In this document: positions 51,530 through 60,391 of the stretch, one piece after another
Numbering within the stretch: position 1 is the first letter of the stretch
How the letters are laid out: each line of letters opens with the position of its first letter
Source of the DNA: Streptomyces sp. NBC_00654
GTDB lineage: Bacteria; Actinomycetota; Actinomycetes; Streptomycetales; Streptomycetaceae
DNA length: 64,000 nucleotides
Direction of reading: 5' to 3'
NCBI RefSeq assembly: GCF_026341775.1
Contig: NZ_JAPEOB010000001.1
Location: 2,914,001-2,978,000 of the forward strand
Translations under genes and position numbers: made by a program
The notes under the pieces: generated by a model
Seen by the model: only the letters and a program-made list of their open reading frames with translations
Database searches by the model: none
What the model was told of the DNA's origin: nothing

Positions 51530-52288
51530 GTGACCGAACGTGGAACCGACCAGCCGCTCCCGCTGAGCGTGGACCGCACCAGCCCGGTGCCGCTCTACTT
51601 CCAGCTGGCGCAGCAGTTGGAGGCGGCCGTCGAACAGGGCCGGCTGGCCCCCGGCACCCTGCTCGGCAACGAGATCGAGCTCGCCGCCCGCCTCGGACTG
51701 TCCCGGCCGACCGTGCGCCAGGCCATCCAGTCGCTCGTCGACAAGGGGCTGATGGTGCGCCGCCGGGGCGTGGGCACCCAGATCGTGCACAGCCGGGTCC
51801 GGCGCCCGCTGGAGCTCAGTTCGCTCTACGACGACCTGGAGGCGGCCGGCCGGCAGCCGGCCACCCGTGTGCTGCGCACTGCCCTCGAACCCGCCACCGC
51901 CGCGGTCGCCGCGGCGCTCGGGGTCGAGGAGGGCAGTGAGGTCCACCTCGTGGAGCGGCTGCGGTACGCGCACGGCGAACCGATGGCCCTGCTGCGCAAC
52001 CACCTGCCCCGGGGGCTGCTCGACCTCGGCACGGAACGGCTGGAGACCACCGGGCTGTACCGGATGATGCGCGCCGAGGGCATCACCCTGCACAGCGCCC
52101 GTCAGTCCGTCGGCGCGCGGGCCGCCGACGAGCGGGAGGCCGGCCGGCTCGGCGAGGCGGTGGGTGCGCCACTGCTGACGATGGAGCGGGTCACGTTCGA
52201 CGACTCCGGACGTACGGTCGAATTCGGCTCGCACGTCTACCGGGCCTCGCGCTACGCGTTCGAGTTCCAGCTGCTCGTACGTCCCTGA
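51530..52288 (+). CDS. GntR/HutC-family transcriptional regulator
   Basis: A 252-residue regulator. The winged HTH lies at residues 20-85 (PLYFQLAQQLEAAVEQGRLA, ELAARLGLSRPTVRQAIQSL, VRRRGVGTQIV) and a UTRA effector domain covers about 95-245 (RRPLELSSLYDDLEAAGRQP, FEFQLLVRP end). GTG at 51530 is chosen for the family N-terminus. It probably binds the two TTTGTC-N2-GACAAA sites in its own divergent promoter region and controls the oxidoreductase. The effector is likely a sugar or its phosphate. Confidence 0.92.
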   Translation: MTERGTDQPLPLSVDRTSPVPLYFQLAQQLEAAVEQGRLAPGTLLGNEIELAARLGLSRPTVRQAIQSLVDKGLMVRRRGVGTQIVHSRVRRPLELSSLYDDLEAAGRQPATRVLRTALEPATAAVAAALGVEEGSEVHLVERLRYAHGEPMALLRNHLPRGLLDLGTERLETTGLYRMMRAEGITLHSARQSVGARAADEREAGRLGEAVGAPLLTMERVTFDDSGRTVEFGSHVYRASRYAFEFQLLVRP

Positions 52289-52333
52289 GCCCCGGGCCGG
52301 CAAGGCGCGCCGGCCGCCTGCCCGGACACACTC

Positions 52334-52363
52334 TTGACGGTGGTCATACAACGCCGCTACAAC
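52334..52363 (+). promoter_or_regulatory. Predicted promoter of the CUT2 sugar operon
   Basis: TTGACG (52334-52339) and TACAAC (52358-52363) are 18 bp apart. TACAAC also occurs 11 bp earlier, so a direct repeat overlaps the -10 region. No TTTGTC-type operator was found here. Confidence 0.5.
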
Positions 52364-52490
52364 TCCCACAGCCGCCCTGCCGGGCGATGACGGGCAGGGC
52401 TCGGGGATACTTGGGCAGCCGGGCCGGGAGCGGAACTCTCCCAGGCCCCACACAGCAGCACAGCGAGCAGCACAAGAAGGGCACGGCGTC

Positions 52491-53504
52491 GTGGCAACGG
52501 TTCGGACAGGGGTACGCGCGATGGGCGCCGTGCTGGCGGCGGTGCTCGGCGCCTCCCTCATGGGATGCAGCAGCACCGGTGGCAAGCGGGCGGAAGAACG
52601 CGCGGCGGCCGCGGCCGCCGAGGGCCGGGCCGCGGTGAACACACCCCGCTGGACGTTCGCCATGGTCACCCACTCGGGCGACGGCGACACCTTCTGGGAC
52701 ATCGTCCAGAAGGGCGCCGAGCAGGCGGCGGTCAAGGACAACATCAACTTCCTGTACTCGCACAACGACGAGGCGCAGCAGCAGGCCCAGCTCGTCCAGA
52801 CCGCGATCGACAAGAAGGTCGACGGACTGATCGTCACCCTCGCCAAGCCCGACGCCATGAAGGCCGTCGTCGCCAAGGCCGTCAAGGCCGGTATCCCGGT
52901 GATCACGGTGAACTCGGGCTCCGCGGAGTCCAAGGCGTTCGGCGCCCTCACCCACATCGGCCAGGACGAGTCCATCGCCGGTGAGGCGGTCGGCGACGAG
53001 CTGGACGCGCGGGGCCGCAAGAAGGCCCTGTGCATCCTGCACGAGCAGGGCAACGTCGGCCACGAGCAGCGCTGCGCGGGGGCCAAGAAGGCCTTCGCCG
53101 GCACGATGCAGAACCTGTACGTCGACGGCACCAACATGCCCGATGTCCAGGCGTCCATCGAGGCCAAGCTCCAGGCGGACAAGAGCATCGACGCGGTCGT
53201 CACCCTCGGCGCACCCTTCGCCGACGCCGCCGTCCAGGCCAAGCGGACCGCGGGCAGCGAGGCGGAGATCGACACCTTCGACCTGAACGCCAAGGTCGCC
53301 ACCGGTCTCCAGGAGAAGAAGCTCGGCTTCGCCGTCGACCAGCAGCCCTACCTCCAGGGCTACGAGGCCGTCGACCTGCTCTGGCTCTACCGCTACAACC
53401 GCAATGTGCTCGGCGGCGGCCTCCCTGTCCTGACCGGCCCGCAGGTCATCACGGCCGACGACGCCGACGCGCTGGCCGAGTACACCAAGCGGGGCACCCG
53501 ATGA
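52491..53504 (+). CDS. CUT2-type sugar-binding lipoprotein
   Basis: A 337-residue periplasmic-binding (RbsB-like) lipoprotein. The signal ends in the lipobox ASLMGC. The two lobes show HSGDGDTFWDIVQKGAEQA, DGLIVTLAKPDAMKAVVAKA, PVITVNSGSAES, then AVVTLGAPFADAAVQAK and GFAVDQQPYLQGYEAVDLLW, all typical of ribose/inositol/galactose-type receptors. GTG at 52491 is preceded by GAAGGGCACGGC. It is first of four genes; the stop overlaps the permease start by 4 bp. Confidence 0.93.
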   Translation: MATVRTGVRAMGAVLAAVLGASLMGCSSTGGKRAEERAAAAAAEGRAAVNTPRWTFAMVTHSGDGDTFWDIVQKGAEQAAVKDNINFLYSHNDEAQQQAQLVQTAIDKKVDGLIVTLAKPDAMKAVVAKAVKAGIPVITVNSGSAESKAFGALTHIGQDESIAGEAVGDELDARGRKKALCILHEQGNVGHEQRCAGAKKAFAGTMQNLYVDGTNMPDVQASIEAKLQADKSIDAVVTLGAPFADAAVQAKRTAGSEAEIDTFDLNAKVATGLQEKKLGFAVDQQPYLQGYEAVDLLWLYRYNRNVLGGGLPVLTGPQVITADDADALAEYTKRGTR

Positions 53505-54583
53505 GCGGATCCGGCCGGCCCGCGGCACCGGCTCCGTCCCCCGCGCCCGCCCCGTCCGCCGCCCGGGCCGACGAACGGCTGCTGCGCACCTCACCGCTGC
53601 GCAGGCTGCTCGGCCGCCCCGAGCTCGGTTCGGTCGTCGGCGCGGCGGCCGTCTTCCTCTTCTTCACGATCGTCGCCGACAGCTTCCTCCAGGCCTCCAG
53701 CTTCGGCACCGTGCTGTACGCGGCCTCCACCATCGGGATCATGGCCGCGCCCGTGGCGCTGCTGATGATCGGCGGCGAGTTCGACCTCTCCGCCGGTGTG
53801 CTGGTCACCAGCTCCGCACTGATCTCCTCGATGTTCAGCTACCAGATGACGGCCAACGTCTGGGTCGGCGTCTTCGTGTCCCTGCTGGTCACCCTGGCCG
53901 TCGGCGCGTTCAACGGCTTCATGCTCACCCGTACCAAGCTGCCGAGCTTCATCATCACGCTCGGTACGTTCCTGATGCTGACCGGGCTCAACCTCGGGTT
54001 CACCAAGCTCATCAGCGGCACCGTGTCGACCAAGGCGATCGGCGACATGGAGGGCTTCGACTCGGCCCGCAAGGTCTTCGCCTCCCAGCTGACGATCGGC
54101 GACGTCGAGTTCAAGGTGACCATCCTGTGGTGGGCGGCGCTCGTCGCGGTCGCGACCTGGATCCTGCTCCGTACCCGCTTCGGCAACTGGATCTTCGCCG
54201 TCGGCGGTGAGGCCGACGCGGCCCGCGCGGTCGGCGTCCCGGTGATCCGTACGAAGATCGGCCTCTACCTCGGAGTGGCCTTCGCCGCCTGGGTCTCCGG
54301 CCAGCACCTGCTGTTCAGCTACGACGTCGTCCAGTCCGGTGAGGGCGTCGGCAACGAGCTGACGTACATCATCGCGGCCGTCATCGGCGGCTGTCTGATC
54401 ACCGGCGGCTACGGCTCCGCGATCGGCTCCGCGGTCGGTGCATTCATCTTCGGCATGACCAGCAAGGGCATCGTGTACGCGGAGTGGAACCCGGACTGGT
54501 TCAAGTTCTTCCTGGGAGCGATGCTGCTCCTGGCCACCCTGCTCAACGCATGGGTACGCAAGCGCGCGGAGGCGACAAAGTGA
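53501..54583 (+). CDS. CUT2-type sugar ABC permease
   Basis: A 360-residue RbsC-like permease. A Pro/Ala-rich cytosolic N-terminus of ~45 residues is followed by about 8-10 membrane helices. [20 protein letters not shown] near residue 90, [21 protein letters not shown] near 145 and [20 protein letters not shown] near 295 are family signatures. It is coupled at both ends (ATGA at the start, GTGA at the stop) to the binding protein and the ATPase. Confidence 0.94.
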   Translation: MSGSGRPAAPAPSPAPAPSAARADERLLRTSPLRRLLGRPELGSVVGAAAVFLFFTIVADSFLQASSFGTVLYAASTIGIMAAPVALLMIGGEFDLSAGVLVTSSALISSMFSYQMTANVWVGVFVSLLVTLAVGAFNGFMLTRTKLPSFIITLGTFLMLTGLNLGFTKLISGTVSTKAIGDMEGFDSARKVFASQLTIGDVEFKVTILWWAALVAVATWILLRTRFGNWIFAVGGEADAARAVGVPVIRTKIGLYLGVAFAAWVSGQHLLFSYDVVQSGEGVGNELTYIIAAVIGGCLITGGYGSAIGSAVGAFIFGMTSKGIVYAEWNPDWFKFFLGAMLLLATLLNAWVRKRAEATK

Positions 54584-55410
54584 CGGCCGACCGGGCCCTC
54601 GTCGAGCTGGCCGACGTAGCCAAGTTCTACGGCAACATCAAGGCGCTGGAGCACGTCTCGCTGGTGGTCCACGCGGGCGAGATCACCTGCGTCCTCGGCG
54701 ACAACGGGGCAGGCAAGTCCACCCTCATCAAGATCATCGCGGGGCTGCACCGGCACGACGCCGGGACCTTCCTGATCGACGGCGAGGAGACCACCCTGGC
54801 CAACCCGCGCGACGCCCTGGACCGCGGCATCGCCACGGTCTACCAGGACCTCGCGGTCGTCCCGCTCATGCCGGTCTGGCGGAACTTCTTCCTCGGCTCC
54901 GAGCCGACGACCGGCGCCGGGCCGTTCAAGCGCCTCGATGTGCGGCGGATGCGCGAGACGACCCGCGCCGAGCTGCTGCGCATGGGCATCGACCTGCGCG
55001 ACGTCGACCAGCCGATCGGCACCCTGTCCGGCGGCGAGCGCCAGTGCGTGGCCATCGCCCGCGCCGTCTACTTCGGCGCCAAGGTCCTGGTCCTGGACGA
55101 GCCGACGGCGGCGCTCGGCGTCAAGCAGTCCGGGGTCGTCCTCAAGTACGTGGCGGCCGCCAGGGACGCCGGACTCGGCGTGGTCCTCATCACGCACAAC
55201 CCGCACCACGCCTATCTCGTGGGCGACCGGTTCGTGCTGCTCAAGCGCGGCGCCATGTCCGGCAGCCACACCAAGGACGACATCACCCTGGACGAGCTCA
55301 CCCGCCAGATGGCGGGCGGCAGCGAGCTGGAGGAGCTCAGCCACGAGCTGGAGCGGGCCCCCGCCCCCGGGCGCCCCGACGGTCCTCCGGCCGCCGACGG
55401 CGCCCCGTAG
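54580..55410 (+). CDS. CUT2-type sugar ABC ATPase, single-domain form
   Basis: A 276-residue ATPase. It has Walker [14 protein letters not shown] near residue 39, signature [15 protein letters not shown] near 147 and Walker [13 protein letters not shown] near 169. RbsA-type ATPases are usually double-length; this is the half-length FrcA-like form, so it should act as a homodimer. A Pro-rich tail closes it. It overlaps the permease stop. The ROK gene follows 133 bp on. Confidence 0.94.
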   Translation: MTADRALVELADVAKFYGNIKALEHVSLVVHAGEITCVLGDNGAGKSTLIKIIAGLHRHDAGTFLIDGEETTLANPRDALDRGIATVYQDLAVVPLMPVWRNFFLGSEPTTGAGPFKRLDVRRMRETTRAELLRMGIDLRDVDQPIGTLSGGERQCVAIARAVYFGAKVLVLDEPTAALGVKQSGVVLKYVAAARDAGLGVVLITHNPHHAYLVGDRFVLLKRGAMSGSHTKDDITLDELTRQMAGGSELEELSHELERAPAPGRPDGPPAADGAP

Positions 55411-55543
55411 CGGAGCTGAGCGTTCCGGCGCTGCCGGGCCCCGTCCAACGGCAGCCGGGGTCCGGCAGTGGCAGAATCGGGCGTGGTGGGCGCCGTCCGC
55501 CGCCGGGCAGCACGTGACCGGCCCCCCAGACCCCGCAGGGACG

Positions 55544-56710
55544 ATGAGCACGTACCGCGACTTCACACACCGCGGCTCCGCCCGCGCCACCGTCCTCAAG
55601 ACCGTCGGCACCAGGGAGCGGCGCTCGCACCTCACAGCGCCCCGGGTCCCGACCGTCGGCATCGACATCGGCGGGACGAAGGTGATGGCCGGCGTCGTCG
55701 ACGCGGACGGCAACATCCTGGAGCAACTGCGCACCGAGACGCCCGACAAGTCCAAGAGCCCCAAGGTCGTCGAGGACACCATCGTCGAGCTGGTCCTGGA
55801 CCTCTCCGACCGGCACGATGTGCACGCGGTGGGAATCGGTGCGGCGGGCTGGGTGGACGCCGACCGCTCGAAGGTCCTGTTCGCCCCCCATCTCGCCTGG
55901 CGCGACGAACCGCTGCGCGACGCCATCGCCTCCCGCCTCGTCGTCCCCGTCATGGTCGACAACGACGCCAATACGGCCGCCTGGGCGGAATGGCGCTTCG
56001 GCGCGGGCCGGGGCGAGGACCACCTCGTCATGATCACCCTCGGAACCGGCATCGGCGGCGCGATCCTGGAGGACGGCCAGGTCAAGCGCGGAAAGTACGG
56101 GGTCGCGGGTGAGTTCGGCCACATGCAGGTCGTGCCCGGCGGACACCGCTGCCCCTGCGGCAACCGTGGCTGCTGGGAGCAGTACAGCTCCGGCAACGCC
56201 CTGGTGCGCGAGGCCAGGGAACTGGCCGCCGCGGACTCCCCGGTCGCGCACTACCTGCTGGACCGGGTCAAGGGGAACATCCCCGACATCACCGGACCGC
56301 TCATCACCGAACTGGCCCGGGAGGGCGATGCGATGTGCATCGAGCTCCTCCAGGACATCGGCCAGTGGCTCGGCGTCGGCATCGCCAATCTGGCCGCCGC
56401 GCTCGACCCCTCCTGCTTCGTCATCGGAGGGGGCGTCAGCGCCGCCGACGACCTGCTGATCGGCCCCGCCCGGGACGCCTTCAAGCGCCACCTCACGGGG
56501 CGCGGCTACCGTCCCGAGGCCCGGATCGCGAAGGCCCAGCTCGGCCCCGAGGCGGGTATGGTCGGCGCCGCGGACCTGGCCCGTCTGGTCGCCCGCAGAT
56601 TCCGCCGCGCGAACCGCCGCCGCGTCGAACGGTACGAGCGGTACGCGCAGATCTACGACCAGGCCGCGAGCACGATCCGCAGCACGCGGTCCACCCGCAC
56701 CGCGGACTGA
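55544..56710 (+). CDS. ROK-family sugar kinase (glucokinase-like)
   Basis: A 388-residue ROK kinase. Residues ~38-50 hold the ATP-binding GIDIGGTKVMAGV. The ROK zinc signature CPCGNRGCWEQ near residue 204 and the catalytic Asp in VDNDANTAAWAEW near 145 follow. There is no N-terminal HTH, only a basic 35-residue extension, so it is a kinase rather than a repressor. ATG at 55544 follows CAGGGACG. It lies downstream of the CUT2 importer and likely phosphorylates the imported sugar. Confidence 0.92.
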   Translation: MSTYRDFTHRGSARATVLKTVGTRERRSHLTAPRVPTVGIDIGGTKVMAGVVDADGNILEQLRTETPDKSKSPKVVEDTIVELVLDLSDRHDVHAVGIGAAGWVDADRSKVLFAPHLAWRDEPLRDAIASRLVVPVMVDNDANTAAWAEWRFGAGRGEDHLVMITLGTGIGGAILEDGQVKRGKYGVAGEFGHMQVVPGGHRCPCGNRGCWEQYSSGNALVREARELAAADSPVAHYLLDRVKGNIPDITGPLITELAREGDAMCIELLQDIGQWLGVGIANLAAALDPSCFVIGGGVSAADDLLIGPARDAFKRHLTGRGYRPEARIAKAQLGPEAGMVGAADLARLVARRFRRANRRRVERYERYAQIYDQAASTIRSTRSTRTAD

Positions 56711-56787
56711 ACCGCGGCCGCACCGGGCGGCGTCCTCGCACCAGTGACCGCATCCGCAGCAGCCGCAGCACCAAGGGACACCCGAAC

Positions 56788-57390
56788 ATGACCGCAGCCG
56801 AGCACCCCGTCGTGCCGCGCCAGCCCGTTCCGCCCGGCGACGGCGACGGCGACGGCAAGCCCCCGCAGGACCGCCGCCGGGTGATCAGACGACGGCTGAT
56901 CACGGCGACGATCATCGTGCTGCTGATCGGCATCCCGGCCGGATATCTGCTGATCTCCGCAGGCCAGAGCCGCCGCTCCGGCAAGGACAAGGAGGCGGAG
57001 GCGTCCGCGCAGGGCCTGCGGGAGGACTGGCCGTCGGGCATGCAGCGCCGGATCTTCGAGGTACCGATCCCCGGCAACGCCACGGGCGTCCAGTACTACG
57101 AGACCAACAACTGGAAAGCCAGTCGGATGTACGTGAAGTTCCGTACGACCTCCGCCGGGCTCGACCGGTTCCTCACCGGGGTCGGAACGGGCCGCGCGGC
57201 CCTGGAGACCGGGAAGGTGACCATCGGCGAACGCGACCTCAAGATCACCGGCTGGTACTTCGGCCCCGGCGCGAACTGGGCGGGCACGACCCACACCAAC
57301 AAGGATCCGCGTCCCACCCAGAACATCACGGTCAACATGACCGACCCGGCTAACCCCGTCGTCTACGTCGTCTCCGCGGCGACCCCCTGA
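56788..57390 (+). CDS. Membrane-anchored hypothetical protein
   Basis: A 200-residue protein with a Pro/Gly/Asp-rich cytosolic N-terminus, one membrane helix (LITATIIVLLIGIPAGYLLI, about residues 37-56) and an external domain of ~140 residues containing VQYYETNNWKASRMYVKFRT and ITGWYFGPGANWAG. No family is recognised. It follows the ROK gene by 77 bp in the same direction and could share its transcript. Confidence 0.8.
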   Translation: MTAAEHPVVPRQPVPPGDGDGDGKPPQDRRRVIRRRLITATIIVLLIGIPAGYLLISAGQSRRSGKDKEAEASAQGLREDWPSGMQRRIFEVPIPGNATGVQYYETNNWKASRMYVKFRTTSAGLDRFLTGVGTGRAALETGKVTIGERDLKITGWYFGPGANWAGTTHTNKDPRPTQNITVNMTDPANPVVYVVSAATP

Positions 57391-57538
57391 CGCCGGGCCG
57401 CGGGCGGGCGCCCGGCCCCGCGCGCACGTCACCGGGGCACGCGGGCCTGTGGATGTCCGGCGGCGGAAATATGGGGAGGTCCGGCACGTCTCCCGACCCC
57501 CTCCGTTCGGAAAATGTGAGATATGGGAGCGTGAGCGG

Positions 57539-58816
57539 GTGAGTAAGACGACGACTGAAACCCTGCAGTACCGCTTCGACGGGCCGGAGGACGCGCCGAT
57601 CCTGGTGATCGGCCCCTCCCTGGGGACGTCCTGGCACATGTGGGACCGCCAGATACCCGAGCTGTCCCAGCACTGGCGCGTCTTCCGGTACGACCTGCCC
57701 GGCCACGGAGGTGCCCCCGCCCACCCGGCCACCGCCGTCGGCGACCTGGCCGACCGGCTGCTCGCCACCCTCGACGGCCTCGGCGTCCAGCGCTTCGGGT
57801 ACGCGGGCTGCTCCATCGGCGGCGCGATCGGTGCCGACCTCGCCCTGCGGCACCCGCACCGGGTGGCCTCGCTGGCCCTGGTGGCCGCCTCGCCCCGGTT
57901 CGGCAGCGCCGACGAATTCCGCCAGCGCGGGGTGATCGTCCGCACCAACGGGCTGGAGCCGATGGCCCGTACCGCCCCGGAGCGCTGGTTCACCCCCGGC
58001 TTCGCCGCGGCCCAGCCGGCCATCGTCGAATGGGCCGTGCAGATGGTCCGCACCACCGACCCCGGCTGTTACATCGCGGCCTGCGAGGCGCTCGCCGCCT
58101 TCGACATCCGTACCGAACTCGGCCGCATCGGCGTTCCCACCCTCGTCCTGGTCGGCGCGGAGGACCAGGTGACCGGCCCCGCCGAGGCGCGCACCCTGGT
58201 CGCGGGCATACCGGATGCCCGGCTCGCCCTGGTCCCCGGCGCCTCCCACCTCGCCCCCGTCGAGCAGCCCGCCGCCGTCAGCGACCTGCTCCTGATGCAC
58301 TTCTCCACGTCCTGGCAGGACACCATCGCCGCCATTCCGGCGCCGCCCGTCGCCCCGGCGCTCTCCGCCCCCGTCATGCCCGTCGCGGAGATCGCCCCCG
58401 CCGCCGTCCGTCCCGACGCCGGCGCGGCGGGCGGCGGCGAGGCGTACGCCAACGCCATGAAGGTGCGCCGCGAGGTGCTGGGCGACGCCCATGTCGACTC
58501 GGTGAACGCCTCGGCCGACGCGTTCACCGAGGACTTCGAGGAGTTGGTCACCCGCTACGCCTGGGGTGAGATCTGGACCCGGGAGGGCCTGGACCGCAGA
58601 ACCCGCAGCTGCGTCACGCTCACCGCGCTGGTCGCCTCCGGCCGGATGGAAGGCCTCGCCGCCCATACGCGGGCCGCGCTGCGCAACGGACTGACGCCCG
58701 CCGAGATCAAGGAGGTCCTCCTCCAGACCGCCGTGTACTGCGGCATTCCGGCCGCGGGGGCCGCCTTCGCCATCGCGCGGTCCGTGATCCAGGAGGAAAC
58801 CACGCCGCCCGCGTAG
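57539..58816 (+). CDS. Fused 3-oxoadipate enol-lactonase / carboxymuconolactone decarboxylase
   Basis: A 425-residue two-domain protein. The N-terminal ~260 residues are an alpha/beta hydrolase with YAGCSIGGAIGADLALRHPH (nucleophile Ser near residue 89) and the late His in PGASHLAPVEQP. The C-terminal ~110 residues are a carboxymuconolactone decarboxylase domain (EDFEELVTRYAWGEIWTREG, then AHTRAALRNGLTPAEIKEVL). This matches PcaL-type fusions of the protocatechuate branch of the beta-ketoadipate pathway. GTG at 57539 follows GGGAGCG. The other pca genes are absent here, so it is a stray or redundant copy. Confidence 0.93.
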   Translation: MSKTTTETLQYRFDGPEDAPILVIGPSLGTSWHMWDRQIPELSQHWRVFRYDLPGHGGAPAHPATAVGDLADRLLATLDGLGVQRFGYAGCSIGGAIGADLALRHPHRVASLALVAASPRFGSADEFRQRGVIVRTNGLEPMARTAPERWFTPGFAAAQPAIVEWAVQMVRTTDPGCYIAACEALAAFDIRTELGRIGVPTLVLVGAEDQVTGPAEARTLVAGIPDARLALVPGASHLAPVEQPAAVSDLLLMHFSTSWQDTIAAIPAPPVAPALSAPVMPVAEIAPAAVRPDAGAAGGGEAYANAMKVRREVLGDAHVDSVNASADAFTEDFEELVTRYAWGEIWTREGLDRRTRSCVTLTALVASGRMEGLAAHTRAALRNGLTPAEIKEVLLQTAVYCGIPAAGAAFAIARSVIQEETTPPA

Positions 58817-58829
58817 CAGGATGGGCGGC

Positions 58830-59477
58830 ATGAACGCATCGCCTCTCACGCTGACCAAGAAGACGCACTCCTGCATCAGGATCGAGAAGGACGGGCGGAC
58901 GCTCGTCATCGACCCCGGCGGCTTCTCCGAGGACGACGCCGCGATCGGCGCCGACGTCATCCTGGTCACGCACGAACACCCGGACCACTTCGACGAGGCG
59001 AGGCTGCGGGCCGGACTGGAGGCCGATCCGGCGGCCGCGATCTGGACGCTGGACAGTGTGGCCCGACAGCTCTCGGCGGCCTTTCCCGGACGGGTGCACA
59101 CCGTGGGTCACGGAGACACGTTCACCGCAGGCGGGTTCGAGGTGGCCGTACACGGGGAACTGCACGCCGTGATCCACCCGGACATCCCCAGGATCACCAA
59201 CATCGGCTTCCTTGTGGACGGCTCGGTCTTCCATCCCGGGGACGCGCTCACCGTCCCCGACCGGGCGGTGGACACCCTGCTGCTCCCGGTGATGGCCCCG
59301 TGGAACAAGATCTCGGAGGTCATCGACTACGTACGGGAGGTGAAGCCGCGGCGCGCCATCGACATCCACGACGCCCTGCTCACCGATCTCGCGCGGCCCA
59401 TCTACGACAACCAGATCGGCCGCCTCGGCGGGGCCGGTCACGGCCGGATGGCGCCGGGGGACACCACGGAGCTCTGA
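58830..59477 (+). CDS. Metallo-beta-lactamase-fold hydrolase (UlaG-like)
   Basis: A 215-residue MBL-fold protein. The metal motif THEHPDHFDEAR lies near residue 50, with further ligands in GELHAVIHPD, FHPGDALTVPD and a terminal IDIHDALL. The small size and LTLTKKTHSCIRIEKDGRTL opening match the UlaG-like branch. Start at ATG 58830; ATG 58821 is an alternative. It lies 13 bp after the fused enzyme, so it may be cotranscribed. The substrate is unknown. Confidence 0.9.
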   Translation: MNASPLTLTKKTHSCIRIEKDGRTLVIDPGGFSEDDAAIGADVILVTHEHPDHFDEARLRAGLEADPAAAIWTLDSVARQLSAAFPGRVHTVGHGDTFTAGGFEVAVHGELHAVIHPDIPRITNIGFLVDGSVFHPGDALTVPDRAVDTLLLPVMAPWNKISEVIDYVREVKPRRAIDIHDALLTDLARPIYDNQIGRLGGAGHGRMAPGDTTEL

Positions 59478-59543
59478 GCGCCCGGCCGGCCGCACCGCCC
59501 GGCACGGGGGCGACTGTCAGTGGGACCGGCTAGGTTTGCTGCC

Positions 59544-60323
59544 ATGCGCATCGCCACCTGGAACGTCAATTCGATCACTGCCCGGCTGCCGAGGCTGCTG
59601 GCCTGGCTGGAGAGCACCGGCACCGATGTGCTGTGCGTCCAGGAGACCAAGTGCACGGCCGAGCAGTTCCCCGCCGACGCGCTGCGGGAGCTGGGCTACG
59701 AGTCCGCGGTCAACGCCACGGGCCGGTGGAACGGGGTCGCGCTGCTCTCCCGGGTCGGCCTCGACAACGTGGTCATGGGGCTGCCGGACGGCCCGGAGTA
59801 CGACGGGGCGCAGGAGCCGCGGGCCATCTCGGCGACCTGCGGTCCGGCCCGTGTCTGGTCGGTCTATGTGCCCAACGGCCGCGAGGTCGAGCACGCGCAC
59901 TACGCCTACAAGCTGCGCTGGCTGGAGGCGCTCCGGAAGGCCGTCGCCGCGGACGCCGCGGGCTCGCTGCCGTTCGCGGTGCTGGGCGACTTCAACGTGG
60001 CCCCGGTGGACGAGGACGTCTGGGACCCCGCCCTCTTCGAGGGCGCCACCCATGTCACCCCCGCCGAGCGGGCGGCCCTGGCGGCGCTGAGGGAGGAGGG
60101 GCTGAGCGATGTCATGCCCCGCCCGCTCAAGTACGACCGTCCGTACACCTTCTGGGACTACCGCGAGCTGCGCTTCCCGAAGAACAAGGGCATGCGCATC
60201 GACCTGGTCTACGGAAACGCCCCGTTCACGGCGGCGGTCAAGGACAGCTACGTCGACCGCGAGGAGCGCAAGGGCAAGGGCGCGTCCGACCACGCCCCGG
60301 TCGTCGTCGACCTCGATCTCTGA
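59544..60323 (+). CDS. xthA: Exodeoxyribonuclease III / AP endonuclease
   Basis: A 259-residue Mg-dependent DNA repair nuclease. It has RIATWNVNSITARLPRLLAW and VLCVQETKCTAEQFP (metal Glu near residue 34), LGDFNVAPVDEDVWDP near 148, YTFWDYRELRFPKNKGMRID near 200 and the catalytic His in SDHAPVVVDL at the C-terminus. The ATG at 59544 gives the usual length. It cuts at abasic sites and trims 3' ends. It lies 66 bp after the MBL gene. Confidence 0.97.
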   Translation: MRIATWNVNSITARLPRLLAWLESTGTDVLCVQETKCTAEQFPADALRELGYESAVNATGRWNGVALLSRVGLDNVVMGLPDGPEYDGAQEPRAISATCGPARVWSVYVPNGREVEHAHYAYKLRWLEALRKAVAADAAGSLPFAVLGDFNVAPVDEDVWDPALFEGATHVTPAERAALAALREEGLSDVMPRPLKYDRPYTFWDYRELRFPKNKGMRIDLVYGNAPFTAAVKDSYVDREERKGKGASDHAPVVVDLDL

Positions 60324-60346
60324 CCGGCCGCGGCCGGATCTGCTGA

Positions 60347-60387
60347 CAACCTTAGGTTGACACCTCGCAGGTGTCAACCTAAGGTTG
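60347..60387. promoter_or_regulatory. 41-bp inverted repeat operator covering the promoter
   Basis: Perfect 19-base arms (60347-60365 and 60369-60387) enclose CGC. Each arm contains its own palindrome (CAACCTTAGGTTG, CAACCTAAGGTTG). TTGACA at 60357-60362 and TAAGGT at 60380-60385 are 17 bp apart inside it. The right arm ends 4 bp before the ATG. A dimer pair bound here would block the promoter fully. Autoregulation by the downstream HTH protein is inferred. Confidence 0.8.
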
Positions 60388-60391
60388 ACGC

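Noticed and set aside
50231..53302. A 1023-codon minus-strand frame
   Set aside because: It is antisense to GntR and the sugar-binding protein and out of frame with the oxidoreductase, with no recognisable domain.
55544..56710. ROK protein as a CsnR-type repressor for the chitosanase
   Set aside because: It has no N-terminal HTH and carries a full kinase active site, and it lies 35 kb from csn.
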